A DNA stretch of 64,000 bases from Chitinophagaceae bacterium (lineage in GTDB: Bacteria; Bacteroidota; Bacteroidia; Chitinophagales; Chitinophagaceae): NCBI GenBank assembly GCA_016713085.1, contig JADJPV010000002.1:1488001-1552000 (forward strand), in the 5' to 3' direction. Within the stretch, counting starts at the first letter, position 1. Every line of letters begins with the position of its first letter. Positions 17,693 through 25,849 of the stretch are shown in pieces. Below the pieces are notes generated by a model. The model did no database searches, was not told the DNA's origin, and was given only the letters and a program-made list of their open reading frames with translations. The translations under genes were made by a program, and so were the position numbers.

Positions 17693-18656
17693 CTACTTTA
17701 TCTGAAACTTCTCCCTGTAATCAGTCGGCGTCATTCCCACAATCTTGCGGAATACTTTGCGGAATGCTTTGGGATCGTTGTAACCTGTATGTGCAATTAC
17801 CTCCGTCATCTGCTGGCTGGTTTGCTCCAGTAATTTTTTCGATGCTTCAATGCGGGTTTGCTGCAGGTATTCAATGGGTGCAATACCTGTTGCCTGTTTA
17901 AACCTGCGCACTAAATTTCTCCTGCTCGAAGGAATGTCTTTGATGACTGCTTCAATGGTTTCAATTTCATGATAACCTGTTTCAATTTTCTGCTGCACAA
18001 GTGCCACCAGTTCATCGTTATGCTGGTGCGATGGACGGAAGGTGCTGAAATAAGATTGATTATGCCTGTCCATATCAATGGCAAAGATTTTGGCAATGCG
18101 TACAGCCATATCTTTTCCGCAATGCTTCTGTACAAGATGCAGTAACAAATGAAAAGAAGAAGTGGAACCACCGCTGGTATAAAGCCGGCCGTCCTGTGTT
18201 ACCGTTTTATCAACTCTCAACTTTACTTCAGGAAAAGCGGCGGCAAATCCGCTGCCTGCATCCACATGCGTGGTGGCCACTTTTCCATCGAGCAATTTCG
18301 TGGCAGCAAATAAAAATGCACCGCTGCACAAACTGGCAATTTCTGCTCCAGCCTGGTACTGCTTTATTAACCATGGAATAAATCCTGCACTTTTTTGGAC
18401 AGCCAATTGAATATTTTCTGTTGAGAAAGAAGGAATCAATATCAGCTCCGGTTTTACTTCTTCCATGAATAGGTTTTGTTTCATAGCCATGAAAAGTAAC
18501 AGGCTCTGCACCCGGCAGTGAAAACAGCGTGATGTTGTATTGACCCGGAAGCCCCTTCTCCTTCTGAATTTTATTCACGGCTTCAAACACATCAAGAATA
18601 GCAGCAATACTCAGCAACCGGTATTCATGAACAATGATGATTCCAACCTCTATCAT
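17693..18656 (-). CDS. GlxA-family transcriptional regulator (DJ-1/PfpI plus AraC HTH), copy 2 (frameshifted)
   Basis: About 320 residues after correction, starting MIEVGIIIVHEYRLLSIAAI at 18656. The DJ-1/PfpI domain has the ASLCSGAFLFAATKLLDG elbow, and the AraC domain ends VIAHTGYNDPKAFRKVFRKI. One A too many in ACAAAACC near 18479 splits the frame. Removing it joins TFHGYET to NLFMEEVKPELILIP. The architecture and elbow are shared with copy 1 (10789-11769), as is the divergent orientation to an SRPBCC gene, so the two are paralogs. It probably controls the genes starting at 18966. Confidence 0.85.
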
Positions 18657-18965
18657 ATCTGACTTATTTAAACTGTAAGATAAAAAATTATTTGTCGCAA
18701 ATGCCCCCAATATTGACGTTAGAAGCACCCGGATTTCCTCAGGTATAGAATTAACTTTACTGTGAAACAATCACCTTTCAACCAGCGATCATGAAGCCAA
18801 TAATATACCGGACTAAACATCGGGCTGTGCCGCCCTTTTTTAAGCAGTTTCTTTCCGCTGATCAGGCTGCCCCAATTATTCATCCTTTATTTCCATTCAG
18901 CAGAAAAAGAACAGTAAAAAATTAATACTTTACTATCAGCCATTTATCAGCAAAAACTATTTAAC
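18657..18965. other. Divergent intergenic region upstream of SRPBCC copy 2
   Basis: 309 bases that should hold the promoters of the regulator and of the SRPBCC gene. A 44-codon open frame starts at 18791 (MKPIIYRTKH), but no family or start signal supports it. No clear palindromic operator was found by eye. Confidence 0.4.
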
Positions 18966-19502
18966 ATGAAAATTCTCAGCTACATCTTATTCCTTATTGT
19001 TGGCATTATTGCACTTATTCTTTTGATTGCCCTCTTTGTAAAAAAAGAGTTTAGGCTGGAAAAACAGGTCATCATTCAAAAACCAAAACAGGAAGTGTTT
19101 GATTACCTGAAAATGATCAGGAACCAGGAACATTACAGTGTATGGGTAATGAGAGATCCAAAGATCAATATTGTGTACACAGGCACTGATGGCACAGTTG
19201 GTTTTATCTCTTCCTGGTCAAGTGATGATAAGAATGTGGGAGTTGGTGCGCAGGAAATTATGGAACTGAAAGAAGGAGAAAGTATGAAAGTGGAAATCCG
19301 TTTTAAAAAACCATTTGAAGGAACGAATTATGCAACCACCACTGTAAGTGCGGTTGATGGCGGTAACACAAAAGTATCAACAGTGTTCACCGGCAAATCA
19401 AAATATCCCATGAATATTATGAACCCGTTCATGAACAAATTAGTGGGGAAAGATATGGAGCAGAACTTCGAAAACCTGAAAGCGAATCTTGAAAAAAAAT
19501 AA
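18966..19502 (+). CDS. Membrane-anchored SRPBCC protein, copy 2
   Basis: A 178-residue protein with one N-terminal membrane helix (residues 5-27, IIALILLIALFVKK boundary) followed by a START/Bet v1-like polyketide-cyclase domain beginning EKQVIIQKPKQEVFDYLKMI. The domain would face the periplasm or cytosol next to the membrane; its ligand is unknown. First gene of a run with DUF1801, PhnB-type, AlkD-like and a third SRPBCC gene, all on the same strand with short gaps. Confidence 0.85.
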   Translation: MKILSYILFLIVGIIALILLIALFVKKEFRLEKQVIIQKPKQEVFDYLKMIRNQEHYSVWVMRDPKINIVYTGTDGTVGFISSWSSDDKNVGVGAQEIMELKEGESMKVEIRFKKPFEGTNYATTTVSAVDGGNTKVSTVFTGKSKYPMNIMNPFMNKLVGKDMEQNFENLKANLEKK

Positions 19503-19532
19503 ACAGATTGCTGAACATATAAACCGAATAAA

Positions 19533-19922
19533 ATGGCAATGAATAAAACAGCACCTGTAAATGTGGATGCATATATTAAACAGTTTCCTCCTGAAGTGCA
19601 GGCAATGCTGCAGAAACTCCGTGCTGCCATTAAAGCCGCTGCGCCAAAGGCAGAGGAAGTGATCAGCTACCAGATGCCCGCTTATACTTATAATGGTATG
19701 CTGGTATATTTTGCAGCGTATAAAAATCATATTGGCTTCTACCCCACCGGTTCAGGAATTTAAGCCTTTAAAAAAGAGCTGTCTGTTTATAAAGGATCGA
19801 AGGGTGCAGTTCAGTTTCCGCTTGATAAATCACTTCCTCTTGCACTCATTAAACAGATCGTAAAATTCAGGGTACAAATGAATCTTGAAAAAGAACAGCT
19901 GAAAAAAACAAAGAAAGTTTAA
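19533..19922 (+). pseudogene. DUF1801 protein interrupted by an in-frame stop
   Basis: The first part, MAMNKTAPVNVDAYIKQFPP to FYPTGSGI, is the DUF1801 (YdhG-like) fold, then a TAA at 19761-19763. The same frame continues without a break as AFKKELSVYKGSKGAVQFPL to a stop at 19920-19922, a normal C-terminus. Relatives have GIEAFKKEL here, so a GAA to TAA change (one base) explains the stop. Unlike the other breaks in this window it is not in a homopolymer, so it may be a real mutation. Function of the family is not settled (sometimes called iron chaperone). Confidence 0.8.
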
Positions 19923-19968
19923 CCGCTTTAAAGTAAAAACAATTCTTAATCGTCTTAAATAATAATAC

Positions 19969-20416
19969 ATGCAAAAAGATCACTCCTTTCTTATGGTTCG
20001 ACGGTAATGCGGAAGAAGCCGTTGATTTCTATATCTCTGTTTTTAAAGATGGTAAAAAAACAGGCGCAGCGCCGGGGCCGGGAGGCAAGCCATTAACAGT
20101 AGTCTTTCAAATCAATGGGCAGGATTTTATTGCATTAAATGGTGGCCCGATGTTTAAATTCACAGAAGCCATTTCGTTTGTGGTGAGTTGTGAAACACAG
20201 GAGGAAATTGATGAGCTCTGGGGAAAGCTTACAGCCAATGGCGGACTGGAAAGTATGTGCGGCTGGTTAAAAGATAAGTATGGTTTATCCTGGCAAATTG
20301 TACCACCTGTACTTGGAAAATTATTGAGTGATAAAGATTCTGTAAAAGCAGGACGGGTAATGCAGGCTATGCTGAAAATGAAAAAAATTATTATCGCTGA
20401 TTTAGAGAATGCTTAA
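19969..20416 (+). CDS. VOC/PhnB-type protein, copy 2 (frameshifted near start)
   Basis: About 148 residues after correction. The ATG at 19969 is followed by an extra G in CAAAAAGATCAC; without it the text reads MQKITPFLWFDGNAEEAVDF. The frame from about 20000 is intact and has the PhnB markers GQDFIALNGGPMFKFTEAIS and CGWLKDKYGLSWQIVPPVLG. A loop near residue 35 (FKDGKKTGAAPGPGGKP) is several residues shorter than in typical relatives as I remember them. It lies between the DUF1801 and AlkD-like genes. Confidence 0.8.
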
Positions 20417-20437
20417 GAGCACTAACATCTGTAACCA

Positions 20438-21208
20438 ATGCCAACCGTTAAAACAGCGAAAACAGTCAGTAAAACATCAGTTGATGTTACTGCAAAGCAA
20501 TTTGTTGAACGGTTAACAAAGATGCAATCGGCAACTGAACTGAAAAAGATACAGCGCTATTTTAAATCGGGTGAAGGTGAGTATGGGGAAGGCGATCAGT
20601 TTATAGGTGTGAAAATGGGCAGCCTTTTTGCATTGGCAAAAGAGTTTAGTGAAATGTCCATCAGGGAGATTGAAAAATTACTGGAGAGTCCCATTCATGA
20701 AGTTAGAGCAGGTGCAGTGAGTATTATGGACAAGGCATCACGCAGTAAAAAAATAACGGAGAGCAGAAGAAAAGAATTTTATACACTGTACATGAAACGC
20801 CACGACAGGATCAACAACTGGGACCTGGTTGATTTGGGATGTTTGCATATGACAGGCAGTTATTTGTTTGATAAGCCACGCAAAGTTCTTTACAAGCTGG
20901 CAAGTTCAAAAAATATGTGGGAACGGAGAACAGCGATCCTCAGCACCTGTTATTTCATCAGGCAGGGCGAAACAGATGATACGTTTAAGATTGCTGAGAT
21001 GCTGTTGAAAGACAAAGAAGATTTAGTGCATAAGGGAACTGGATGGATGCTGCGTTTTGCAGGTGATAAAGACAGGAAAAAACTGCTGGAATTTTTAGAT
21101 AAGTATTCAGCCTCGATGCCCCGCACTTTACTTCGTTACTCCATTGAAAAATTAGATAAAAAACAAAGGGAGTATTATTTAAACAAAAAGAAAGAAGGTC
21201 AGAAGTAA
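20438..21208 (+). CDS. AlkD-like DNA alkylation repair protein (HEAT repeats)
   Basis: 256 residues built of helical HEAT-like repeats of the DNA alkylation repair family, with the motif RINNWDLVDLG containing the Trp and Asp equivalent to the lesion-contact residues of AlkD. Family enzymes remove N3- and N7-alkylpurines without base flipping. Further helices include VHKGTGWMLRFAGDKDRKKL, where a second conserved Trp sits. It starts 21 bases after the PhnB-type gene, so it belongs to the same unit. Only the family is certain; some relatives lack glycosylase activity. Confidence 0.87.
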   Translation: MPTVKTAKTVSKTSVDVTAKQFVERLTKMQSATELKKIQRYFKSGEGEYGEGDQFIGVKMGSLFALAKEFSEMSIREIEKLLESPIHEVRAGAVSIMDKASRSKKITESRRKEFYTLYMKRHDRINNWDLVDLGCLHMTGSYLFDKPRKVLYKLASSKNMWERRTAILSTCYFIRQGETDDTFKIAEMLLKDKEDLVHKGTGWMLRFAGDKDRKKLLEFLDKYSASMPRTLLRYSIEKLDKKQREYYLNKKKEGQK

Positions 21209-21245
21209 AAGCCTGGCTGATTATTCATTTATAAACCTTACACAA

Positions 21246-21686
21246 ATGGAAAAGCTTCGTTTCTCAACCAGCATTAATGCCCCAAAAGAAAAAGTGTGGA
21301 ATGTTCTTTGGGATGAAAACAGTTACAGAAAATGGACCAGTGCATTTACAGAAGGTTCTCATGCTGTAACTGATAACTGGAAAGAAGGAACCAAGGTTTT
21401 ATTTCTTGATCCGAAAGGACAGGGTATGGTGAGCATGGTGGCAGTAAATAAGCCAAATGAATTTATGTCGTTCAAGCATTTGGGTGAAGTAATGAATGGA
21501 ATTGAAGACACAACCAGTGAAAGAGTAAAAGTATGGTCGGGTTCAGAAGAAAATTATACACTGAAAGAAGCCGGCAATAAAACAGAGTTACATATTGATA
21601 TGGATATCACCGAAGAATTTAAAGATATGTTTGAAAACATCTGGCCAAAAGCACTGGAAAATGTAAAACAACTGGCAGAACAATAG
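21246..21686 (+). CDS. SRPBCC (AHSA1-like) protein, copy 3
   Basis: 146 residues, starting MEKLRFSTSINAPKEKVWNV and continuing EGSHAVTDNWKEGTKVLFLD, a soluble START-like domain of the AHSA1 type. It follows the AlkD-like gene by 37 bases. Ligand unknown. Its frame is intact. Confidence 0.87.
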   Translation: MEKLRFSTSINAPKEKVWNVLWDENSYRKWTSAFTEGSHAVTDNWKEGTKVLFLDPKGQGMVSMVAVNKPNEFMSFKHLGEVMNGIEDTTSERVKVWSGSEENYTLKEAGNKTELHIDMDITEEFKDMFENIWPKALENVKQLAEQ

Positions 21687-21738
21687 TTGTTTAACTGTTT
21701 TAAAGTACAGTAAACCAATCATCATTAAAGAATACATC

Positions 21739-21864
21739 ATGCCAACCAAAATATTTGTTAATCTGCCGGGAAAGGATCTGAGAAATACAATAGATTTTTC
21801 ACCCCTGAAATTTTATACTTGGACGAACCAAAACTTCCACAGTCATAAAATTATTATCTCATGA
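21739..21864 (+). pseudogene. N-terminal remnant of a VOC-family gene
   Basis: The ATG at 21739 opens a 41-codon frame whose first 20 residues, MPTKIFVNLPGKDLRNTIDF, look like the start of a bleomycin-resistance/VOC protein. Similarity is lost after that, and the frame ends at a TGA overlapping the ATG of the next gene. About 85 percent of a normal VOC gene (roughly 130 residues) is missing, so this is a truncated relic. Confidence 0.5.
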
Positions 21865-22091
21865 GTAAAAAAATCAACAGTATGATTGAGGTATTCAAAA
21901 CAAATGTAGTTGATCGTACACAGGCTGAGCGGATGCTGGCCCTGCTTGTCACGCACTTCAATGAAAGCAGGATTAATTTTGACATGCATGATTGTGATAA
22001 AATACTGAGAGTGGAAGCCAGTCATATCATCCCTGAAAAAGTTATTGAAGTCATGAATAATCATGGATATCAATGCATGGTGCTGGAATAA
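21861..22091 (+). CDS. Conserved small hypothetical protein (76 aa)
   Basis: Starts MSKKINSMIEVFKTNVVDRT and contains LVTHFNESRINFDMHDCDKI and an EASHIIPEKVIEVMNNHGY end. The beta-alpha-beta pattern resembles the small ferredoxin-like, heavy-metal-domain-like proteins frequent in Bacteroidota. It lacks the CxxC of metal-binding members, so I assign no function. A TATACTTG box at 21814-21821 is a possible -7 element, and a strong terminator follows at 22167. Confidence 0.6.
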   Translation: MSKKINSMIEVFKTNVVDRTQAERMLALLVTHFNESRINFDMHDCDKILRVEASHIIPEKVIEVMNNHGYQCMVLE

Positions 22092-22166
22092 GAGAAATTA
22101 CCAAAAAGGCCAGTCCTTTTATATTGGCACTTTGTTCAGAAAAATTACAGAAGCAGATATAAAAAG

Positions 22167-22195
22167 AAAGACCCCGATTTTATCGGGGTCTTTTC
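22167..22195. terminator. Bidirectional terminator hairpin
   Basis: AAAGACCCCGAT pairs with ATCGGGGTCTTT around TTT, with T-rich flanks in both directions. It ends the small gene on the left and faces the tRNA fragment on the right. Confidence 0.8.
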
Positions 22196-22197
22196 TG

Positions 22198-22272
22198 TGG
22201 GAGCACACGGGCTCGAACCGCGGACCCTCCCGATTGAAAATCGGGATGCTCTAAACAAAGTGAGTTTATCCT
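22198..22272 (-). pseudogene. tRNA-like fragment: intact 3' part with UUC anticodon, degenerate 5' part
   Basis: From 22198 to 22252 the minus strand reads a normal T arm, variable loop and anticodon arm, with loop UUUUCAA giving anticodon UUC (glutamate type). The T arm and 3' acceptor strand are identical to the tRNA-Val at 22554. The 5' part (22253-22272) aligns only loosely with a D arm, and the 5' acceptor strand (GGATAAA) does not pair with UGCUCCC. The stop codon of the GIY-YIG gene lies inside it. It cannot fold as a working tRNA. Confidence 0.7.
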
Positions 22273-22517
22273 TCATTAGCAATAAGTTCTTCAATAAGTT
22301 TTCTACTTTTCCATTTTTTTACATCCCGTTCTCTTTTGTAAGCCTCACTCTTTGTTAAATAGATTTTGGTATAAGCAATAACCCAATCGCCGATACCACC
22401 TGTAAATCCTTTGTGATTGGAATTATGCTTACGAAGTCGTTCCTCCATCTGATCACCGGTATGACCAATGTAGTATTTGTTGGCAGAAGCAGAGAATAAA
22501 ATATAGAAACTGTACAT
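22266..22517 (-). CDS. GIY-YIG endonuclease-domain protein
   Basis: 83 residues forming just the GIY-YIG nuclease domain. The paired motifs are MYSFYILFS and YYIGHTG, followed by MEERLRKHNSNHKGFTGG with the catalytic Arg, and AYKRERDVKKWKSRKLIEEL with the metal-binding Glu. Single-domain members of this size are common in Bacteroidota, often beside tRNA genes. The ATG at 22517 is preferred; one at 22523 lies in the T run of the tRNA terminator. The gene begins right behind that terminator and ends inside the tRNA-like fragment, so it is bracketed by tRNA sequence on both sides. Confidence 0.85.
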   Translation of the reverse strand: MYSFYILFSASANKYYIGHTGDQMEERLRKHNSNHKGFTGGIGDWVIAYTKIYLTKSEAYKRERDVKKWKSRKLIEELIANEG

Positions 22518-22520
22518 AAA

Positions 22521-22549
22521 CAAAAAAGCTTCGGAAAATTTCCGAAGCT
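22521..22549 (-). terminator. Terminator of tRNA-Val
   Basis: AGCTTCGGAAA and TTTCCGAAGCT pair perfectly around one base, followed on the minus strand by six T. It lies 5 bases after the tRNA 3' end and just before the GIY-YIG start. Confidence 0.8.
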
Positions 22550-22553
22550 ATTG

Positions 22554-22628
22554 TGGGAGCACACGGGCTCGAACCGCGGACCCTCTGCTTGTAAGGCAGA
22601 TGCTCTGAACCAACTGAGCTATGCTCCC
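22554..22628 (-). tRNA. tRNA-Val (anticodon UAC)
   Basis: 75 bases with a full cloverleaf: acceptor GGGAGCA/UGCUCCC, D arm with AGCUCAGUUGGUUCAGAGC, anticodon stem UCUGC/GCAGA with loop CUUACAA (anticodon UAC, valine), and T loop GGUUCGAGCC. The 3' CCA is not encoded; the next bases are CAA. The gene is on the minus strand and its terminator follows directly. Confidence 0.95.
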
Positions 22629-22742
22629 TTTTTGGGAGGGCAAAGATAAGGGTATGATCGTTTTCGGAAAAACTTTTTTTCAGACTTTTCCAGATATTTT
22701 TTTGAAGAGAAATCAACCTGTACATTCTTATAACCGCATTGA

Positions 22743-24755
22743 TTATACTCCTGCATTTTTCGGTGGCCGTACAAAATCTGCAGGCCTCTTTTTCATATAT
22801 CTCCATAATATCCCTAAGAACTCAGGATATTCTTTCAGCCTGATTCCTCTTGATTTTACGGCCACATAAAATGCAAAACCAAAGCTTACGAAGAAATTGA
22901 GGAAACCGATCAATGCAACTCCGAGAAGAATGATTGATAAAAAACGGTAATCAACCAAGCCTTCCATTCCAAAAAAGCCGATGGCTGTATTACCTGCGGA
23001 GATAGTAATATGACGGATATCGAAAGGGATTCCAAATGTTTTTCCGAAAAAAGATGCCATTCCAAGGAAAAAACCAAGTGATATGCTGCCTGCAACAGAA
23101 CCGAGCCTGTTTTCAACCATATCAATCAACCAGCGCATTTGCCTTTTCCCAAGGTTATGATGCAGGAAAGGATGTAACCTGATGCGTTGCGGCAACTGTG
23201 CATACACCACATAATTCTCCACCCAGCCTGCAATCAATCCACTCAAGAACAAAAAGAAGCCGGTAAAACAGGCATACAATAAAGCAAGGCTTTTAAACGG
23301 ATGCTGTGCATTTAATAATCCAAGAGCTTCTGCGCCTGTTGCGATCTTCGCTCCGGTTGCTTCAAAAAACAACATCGCCAGTAAATAGGTCAATGGAAAA
23401 ACCACGAGAAGATTACCTGCGAATGAAGCTATCTGACTCCTGGAGACCTGCGCTATGGTTGTGGCGAGGCTATTCAGATCGGGCCTGCCCTGCAGTTTAT
23501 TACTGTCTAATGAACTGGCAACTGCTGAAGCCGTAAATGCCGGTTGTTTTGTGGCAAGTGTTGAACCGGTTGACTGAATCAATAAAAATCCAATACTGTA
23601 ATTGGTACTGTATAATACACCATGCCAGAAAGGTGCAACAACAACTTTACCCAGAAGATTCTTAGTAATAGCAATGAATGAAATAATAAAACCCCCACCC
23701 AATGCGCTTAAAAAAAGTAAATAAAACTCCTTCTTTGTTTTTGTAATAAAGCTGTCGCCACGCTTGCCACCATGCTCAGATATCTGGTAAGCCAATAATC
23801 CAAAATTCTGCGAAAGGAATTCACCCAAACTGTTTTTCCTGTTCTGGTTCCTTATAACAGTTATGAAGTAATGAATAAACCGTTTTGTGTTGAAGTGGTT
23901 ATCGTTATCAAGCGCATCAATGATCATGAAGATACGTTCCACATGCTGCTCCATGCGTGTCAGCAAAAATGTTTCTGCAAGACTTGTACCCACTTCTTTG
24001 CGCTGATCTTTGATCCATTTAATACTCTGTAAACAATTGTGCAATGCTTCAGCAATACCTTCCAGAATCTTCTTCTGTTCATGATAGGTTTTCTGCTTTT
24101 TCTCAATGAGCAGGTTTACCAAACGGTTCTGTTCCAAAAAAGGGAAAGTGGCATCGTTCACTTTTTCATACTGCCGGGTTACTTCTTTTTCCAAACCCAT
24201 CATCGACAGGCGGTACGACAATACCTGCATTGATTGTGACAGCTGATTGATCAGCTGCGGCTCTGAAAGATTCACTTCTATACCAATCATTTCAAAAAAC
24301 CTGACCCACAAATCTTCATCAATATTCTCCATCCACACATAATCATCTTTTTTGTAAAAGATCTGCTCAACCACAAACAAAAAATCTGTTGGCTTCAATA
24401 ATGCAGGGAGAAACTTATGTTTCACTTTTGAAATCAGTTCCTGTATAAATCCTCTTGAGCTGATGAGTCCGCTTTCAGTTAATGCGGTTGTAATATCACT
24501 GTTGACGAATTGAGAAAGCAGTGACCGGCGGAGTGAAAACAGCAGCGACTTATCATCCTGCAACTGGAACAGCAAAGCTTTGAACTTGAGTTCTGCTTCT
24601 TCTGTTTTATTTACATTGGCAGGTCTTATTTTCTGAAAAAGCTCAACAAGAAAATCAAGTCCACGATTGGTGGAATTGATGGACAGGACGATTGCCTTCC
24701 CATCGGGAGGGTTCTTATCAGTGTCTTTCTTTCTGTTAAGCAGTCGAAATTTCAT
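22743..24755 (-). CDS. Gcr-like 'site-specific recombinase' family membrane protein
   Basis: 670-residue protein. The first 340 residues are soluble and helical. The C-terminal half has about six to seven membrane helices with LLFLSALGGGFIISFIAI, FWHGVLYSTNYSIGFLLIQS and FSLEWHLF-region equivalents. It matches the Pfam family named SpecificRecomb after a neisserial protein. That name is misleading: the sequence has neither a tyrosine nor a serine recombinase signature, and a membrane-embedded recombinase is implausible. The function is unknown. It stands alone, divergent from clpS, with no mobile element nearby. Confidence 0.83.
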   Translation of the reverse strand: MKFRLLNRKKDTDKNPPDGKAIVLSINSTNRGLDFLVELFQKIRPANVNKTEEAELKFKALLFQLQDDKSLLFSLRRSLLSQFVNSDITTALTESGLISSRGFIQELISKVKHKFLPALLKPTDFLFVVEQIFYKKDDYVWMENIDEDLWVRFFEMIGIEVNLSEPQLINQLSQSMQVLSYRLSMMGLEKEVTRQYEKVNDATFPFLEQNRLVNLLIEKKQKTYHEQKKILEGIAEALHNCLQSIKWIKDQRKEVGTSLAETFLLTRMEQHVERIFMIIDALDNDNHFNTKRFIHYFITVIRNQNRKNSLGEFLSQNFGLLAYQISEHGGKRGDSFITKTKKEFYLLFLSALGGGFIISFIAITKNLLGKVVVAPFWHGVLYSTNYSIGFLLIQSTGSTLATKQPAFTASAVASSLDSNKLQGRPDLNSLATTIAQVSRSQIASFAGNLLVVFPLTYLLAMLFFEATGAKIATGAEALGLLNAQHPFKSLALLYACFTGFFLFLSGLIAGWVENYVVYAQLPQRIRLHPFLHHNLGKRQMRWLIDMVENRLGSVAGSISLGFFLGMASFFGKTFGIPFDIRHITISAGNTAIGFFGMEGLVDYRFLSIILLGVALIGFLNFFVSFGFAFYVAVKSRGIRLKEYPEFLGILWRYMKKRPADFVRPPKNAGV

Positions 24756-24849
24756 GAAATTGTTGGCTAAGTTGATTGTTAGACAAAATTTGGGCCTTAA
24801 TTGTTGCTTGAAGGTTACGAATGAATTATTTTTTCTGGCCGCCGTTTTT

Positions 24850-24857
24850 TAAATTTG
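24850..24857 (+). promoter_or_regulatory. -7 element of clpS (TAAATTTG)
   Basis: Perfect TAnnTTTG match ending 8 bases before the ATG at 24866. It excludes the longer in-frame start at 24821, which lies upstream of the promoter. Confidence 0.55.
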
Positions 24858-24865
24858 CACTGAGC

Positions 24866-25159
24866 ATGATCAAATTCTCCACACATACCAAAGAACTGAT
24901 TGAAACAGATGTACTCACAGATGTTGAAAATCCCTGTCACTTAATCATGTGGAATGATGAGGTAAATACCTTTGAATGGGTGATAGAAACACTGGTTGAT
25001 GTATGCGGACATTCACCCGAACAGGCTGAACAATGTGCCTGGTTTATTCATACAAAAGGCAAGTATGCTGTTAAGAATGGTTCTTATGATGATTTGAAAC
25101 CTTTATGCGATGCAATTACAGACAGGGGCATTGGCGCAACAGTTGAAGTGGTTGCCTGA
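24866..25159 (+). CDS. clpS: ATP-dependent Clp protease adaptor
   Basis: 97-residue ClpS fold with the signature LIMWNDEVNTFEWVIETLVD and the Asp/Asn and hydrophobic residues that bind N-terminal Phe, Leu, Trp or Tyr. Then EQCAWFIHTKGKYAVKNG, where the His lies in the N-degron pocket. It hands proteins with destabilising N-termini to the Clp unfoldase. It starts 8 bases after the -7 element and is followed 34 bases later by aat, so reader and writer of the bacterial N-degron pathway form one operon. Confidence 0.94.
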   Translation: MIKFSTHTKELIETDVLTDVENPCHLIMWNDEVNTFEWVIETLVDVCGHSPEQAEQCAWFIHTKGKYAVKNGSYDDLKPLCDAITDRGIGATVEVVA

Positions 25160-25193
25160 TTTTTTTCTTCCCTACATTCCCGTTATTTTACAC

Positions 25194-25841
25194 ATGTCTT
25201 TACAGGTATTAACAGATAAGCTTTGGTTTCCCCCAGTTGAACAATCTGCAGCAGATGGTTTGCTGGCAATTGGTGGCGATCTGAGTACTGAACGTTTGTT
25301 ACTTGCCTACCGCAGTGGTATATTTCCATGGTATAATGATGATGAACCACCACTCTGGTGGAGTCCCGATCCACGGTTTGTAATATTTCCTGAAGAATTA
25401 TATGTTAGTAAAAGTATGCAGCAACTGTTCACTCGAAGATCGTTTAAGATTACCATGAACAAAGCTTTTACAGAAGTGATCCGTAACTGCGGCAGACAAA
25501 AACGTAGAGGACAAAACGGAACATGGATCACTGCTGAAATTGAAGATGCCTATACTCAACTGCACAAACTCGGTTATGCAGTAAGTGTGGAAGCATGGAA
25601 GGATAACAACCTGGTTGGTGGTTTATATGGCATCCGCATGGGCAAGCTTTTCTTTGGTGAAAGCATGTTTGCGAAAGTGAGTAATGCCAGCAAGTATGCA
25701 TTCATTGCATTTGTGCAGCATTTACAAAAGGAAGGCGTTGTATTAATCGACTGCCAGGTTTACACTGAACATTTGGAAAGTTTGGGCGCAAGAATGATTG
25801 ACAGAAATGAGTTTATTGAACTGGTGAAAGAAAATCTTTAA
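25194..25841 (+). CDS. aat: Leucyl/phenylalanyl-tRNA--protein transferase
   Basis: 215 residues. This enzyme transfers Leu or Phe from aminoacyl-tRNA to proteins with N-terminal Arg or Lys, making them ClpS substrates. Signatures: GLLAIGGDLSTERLLLAYRS, GIFPWYNDDEPPLWWSPDPR and FGESMFAKVSNASKYAFIAF. The ATG at 25194 (MSLQVLTDKL) matches the family; the longer frame from 25110 overlaps clpS. A terminator follows at 25850. Confidence 0.96.
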   Translation: MSLQVLTDKLWFPPVEQSAADGLLAIGGDLSTERLLLAYRSGIFPWYNDDEPPLWWSPDPRFVIFPEELYVSKSMQQLFTRRSFKITMNKAFTEVIRNCGRQKRRGQNGTWITAEIEDAYTQLHKLGYAVSVEAWKDNNLVGGLYGIRMGKLFFGESMFAKVSNASKYAFIAFVQHLQKEGVVLIDCQVYTEHLESLGARMIDRNEFIELVKENL

Positions 25842-25849
25842 CACAGGAG

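Noticed and set aside
18791..18925. 44-codon open frame upstream of SRPBCC copy 2
   Set aside because: No recognisable family, no ribosome binding site and a position inside the regulatory spacer.
22198..22272. Functional tRNA-Glu (UUC)
   Set aside because: The anticodon and T arms look right, but the 5' acceptor strand does not pair with the 3' strand and the D arm is degenerate, so it was called a fragment.
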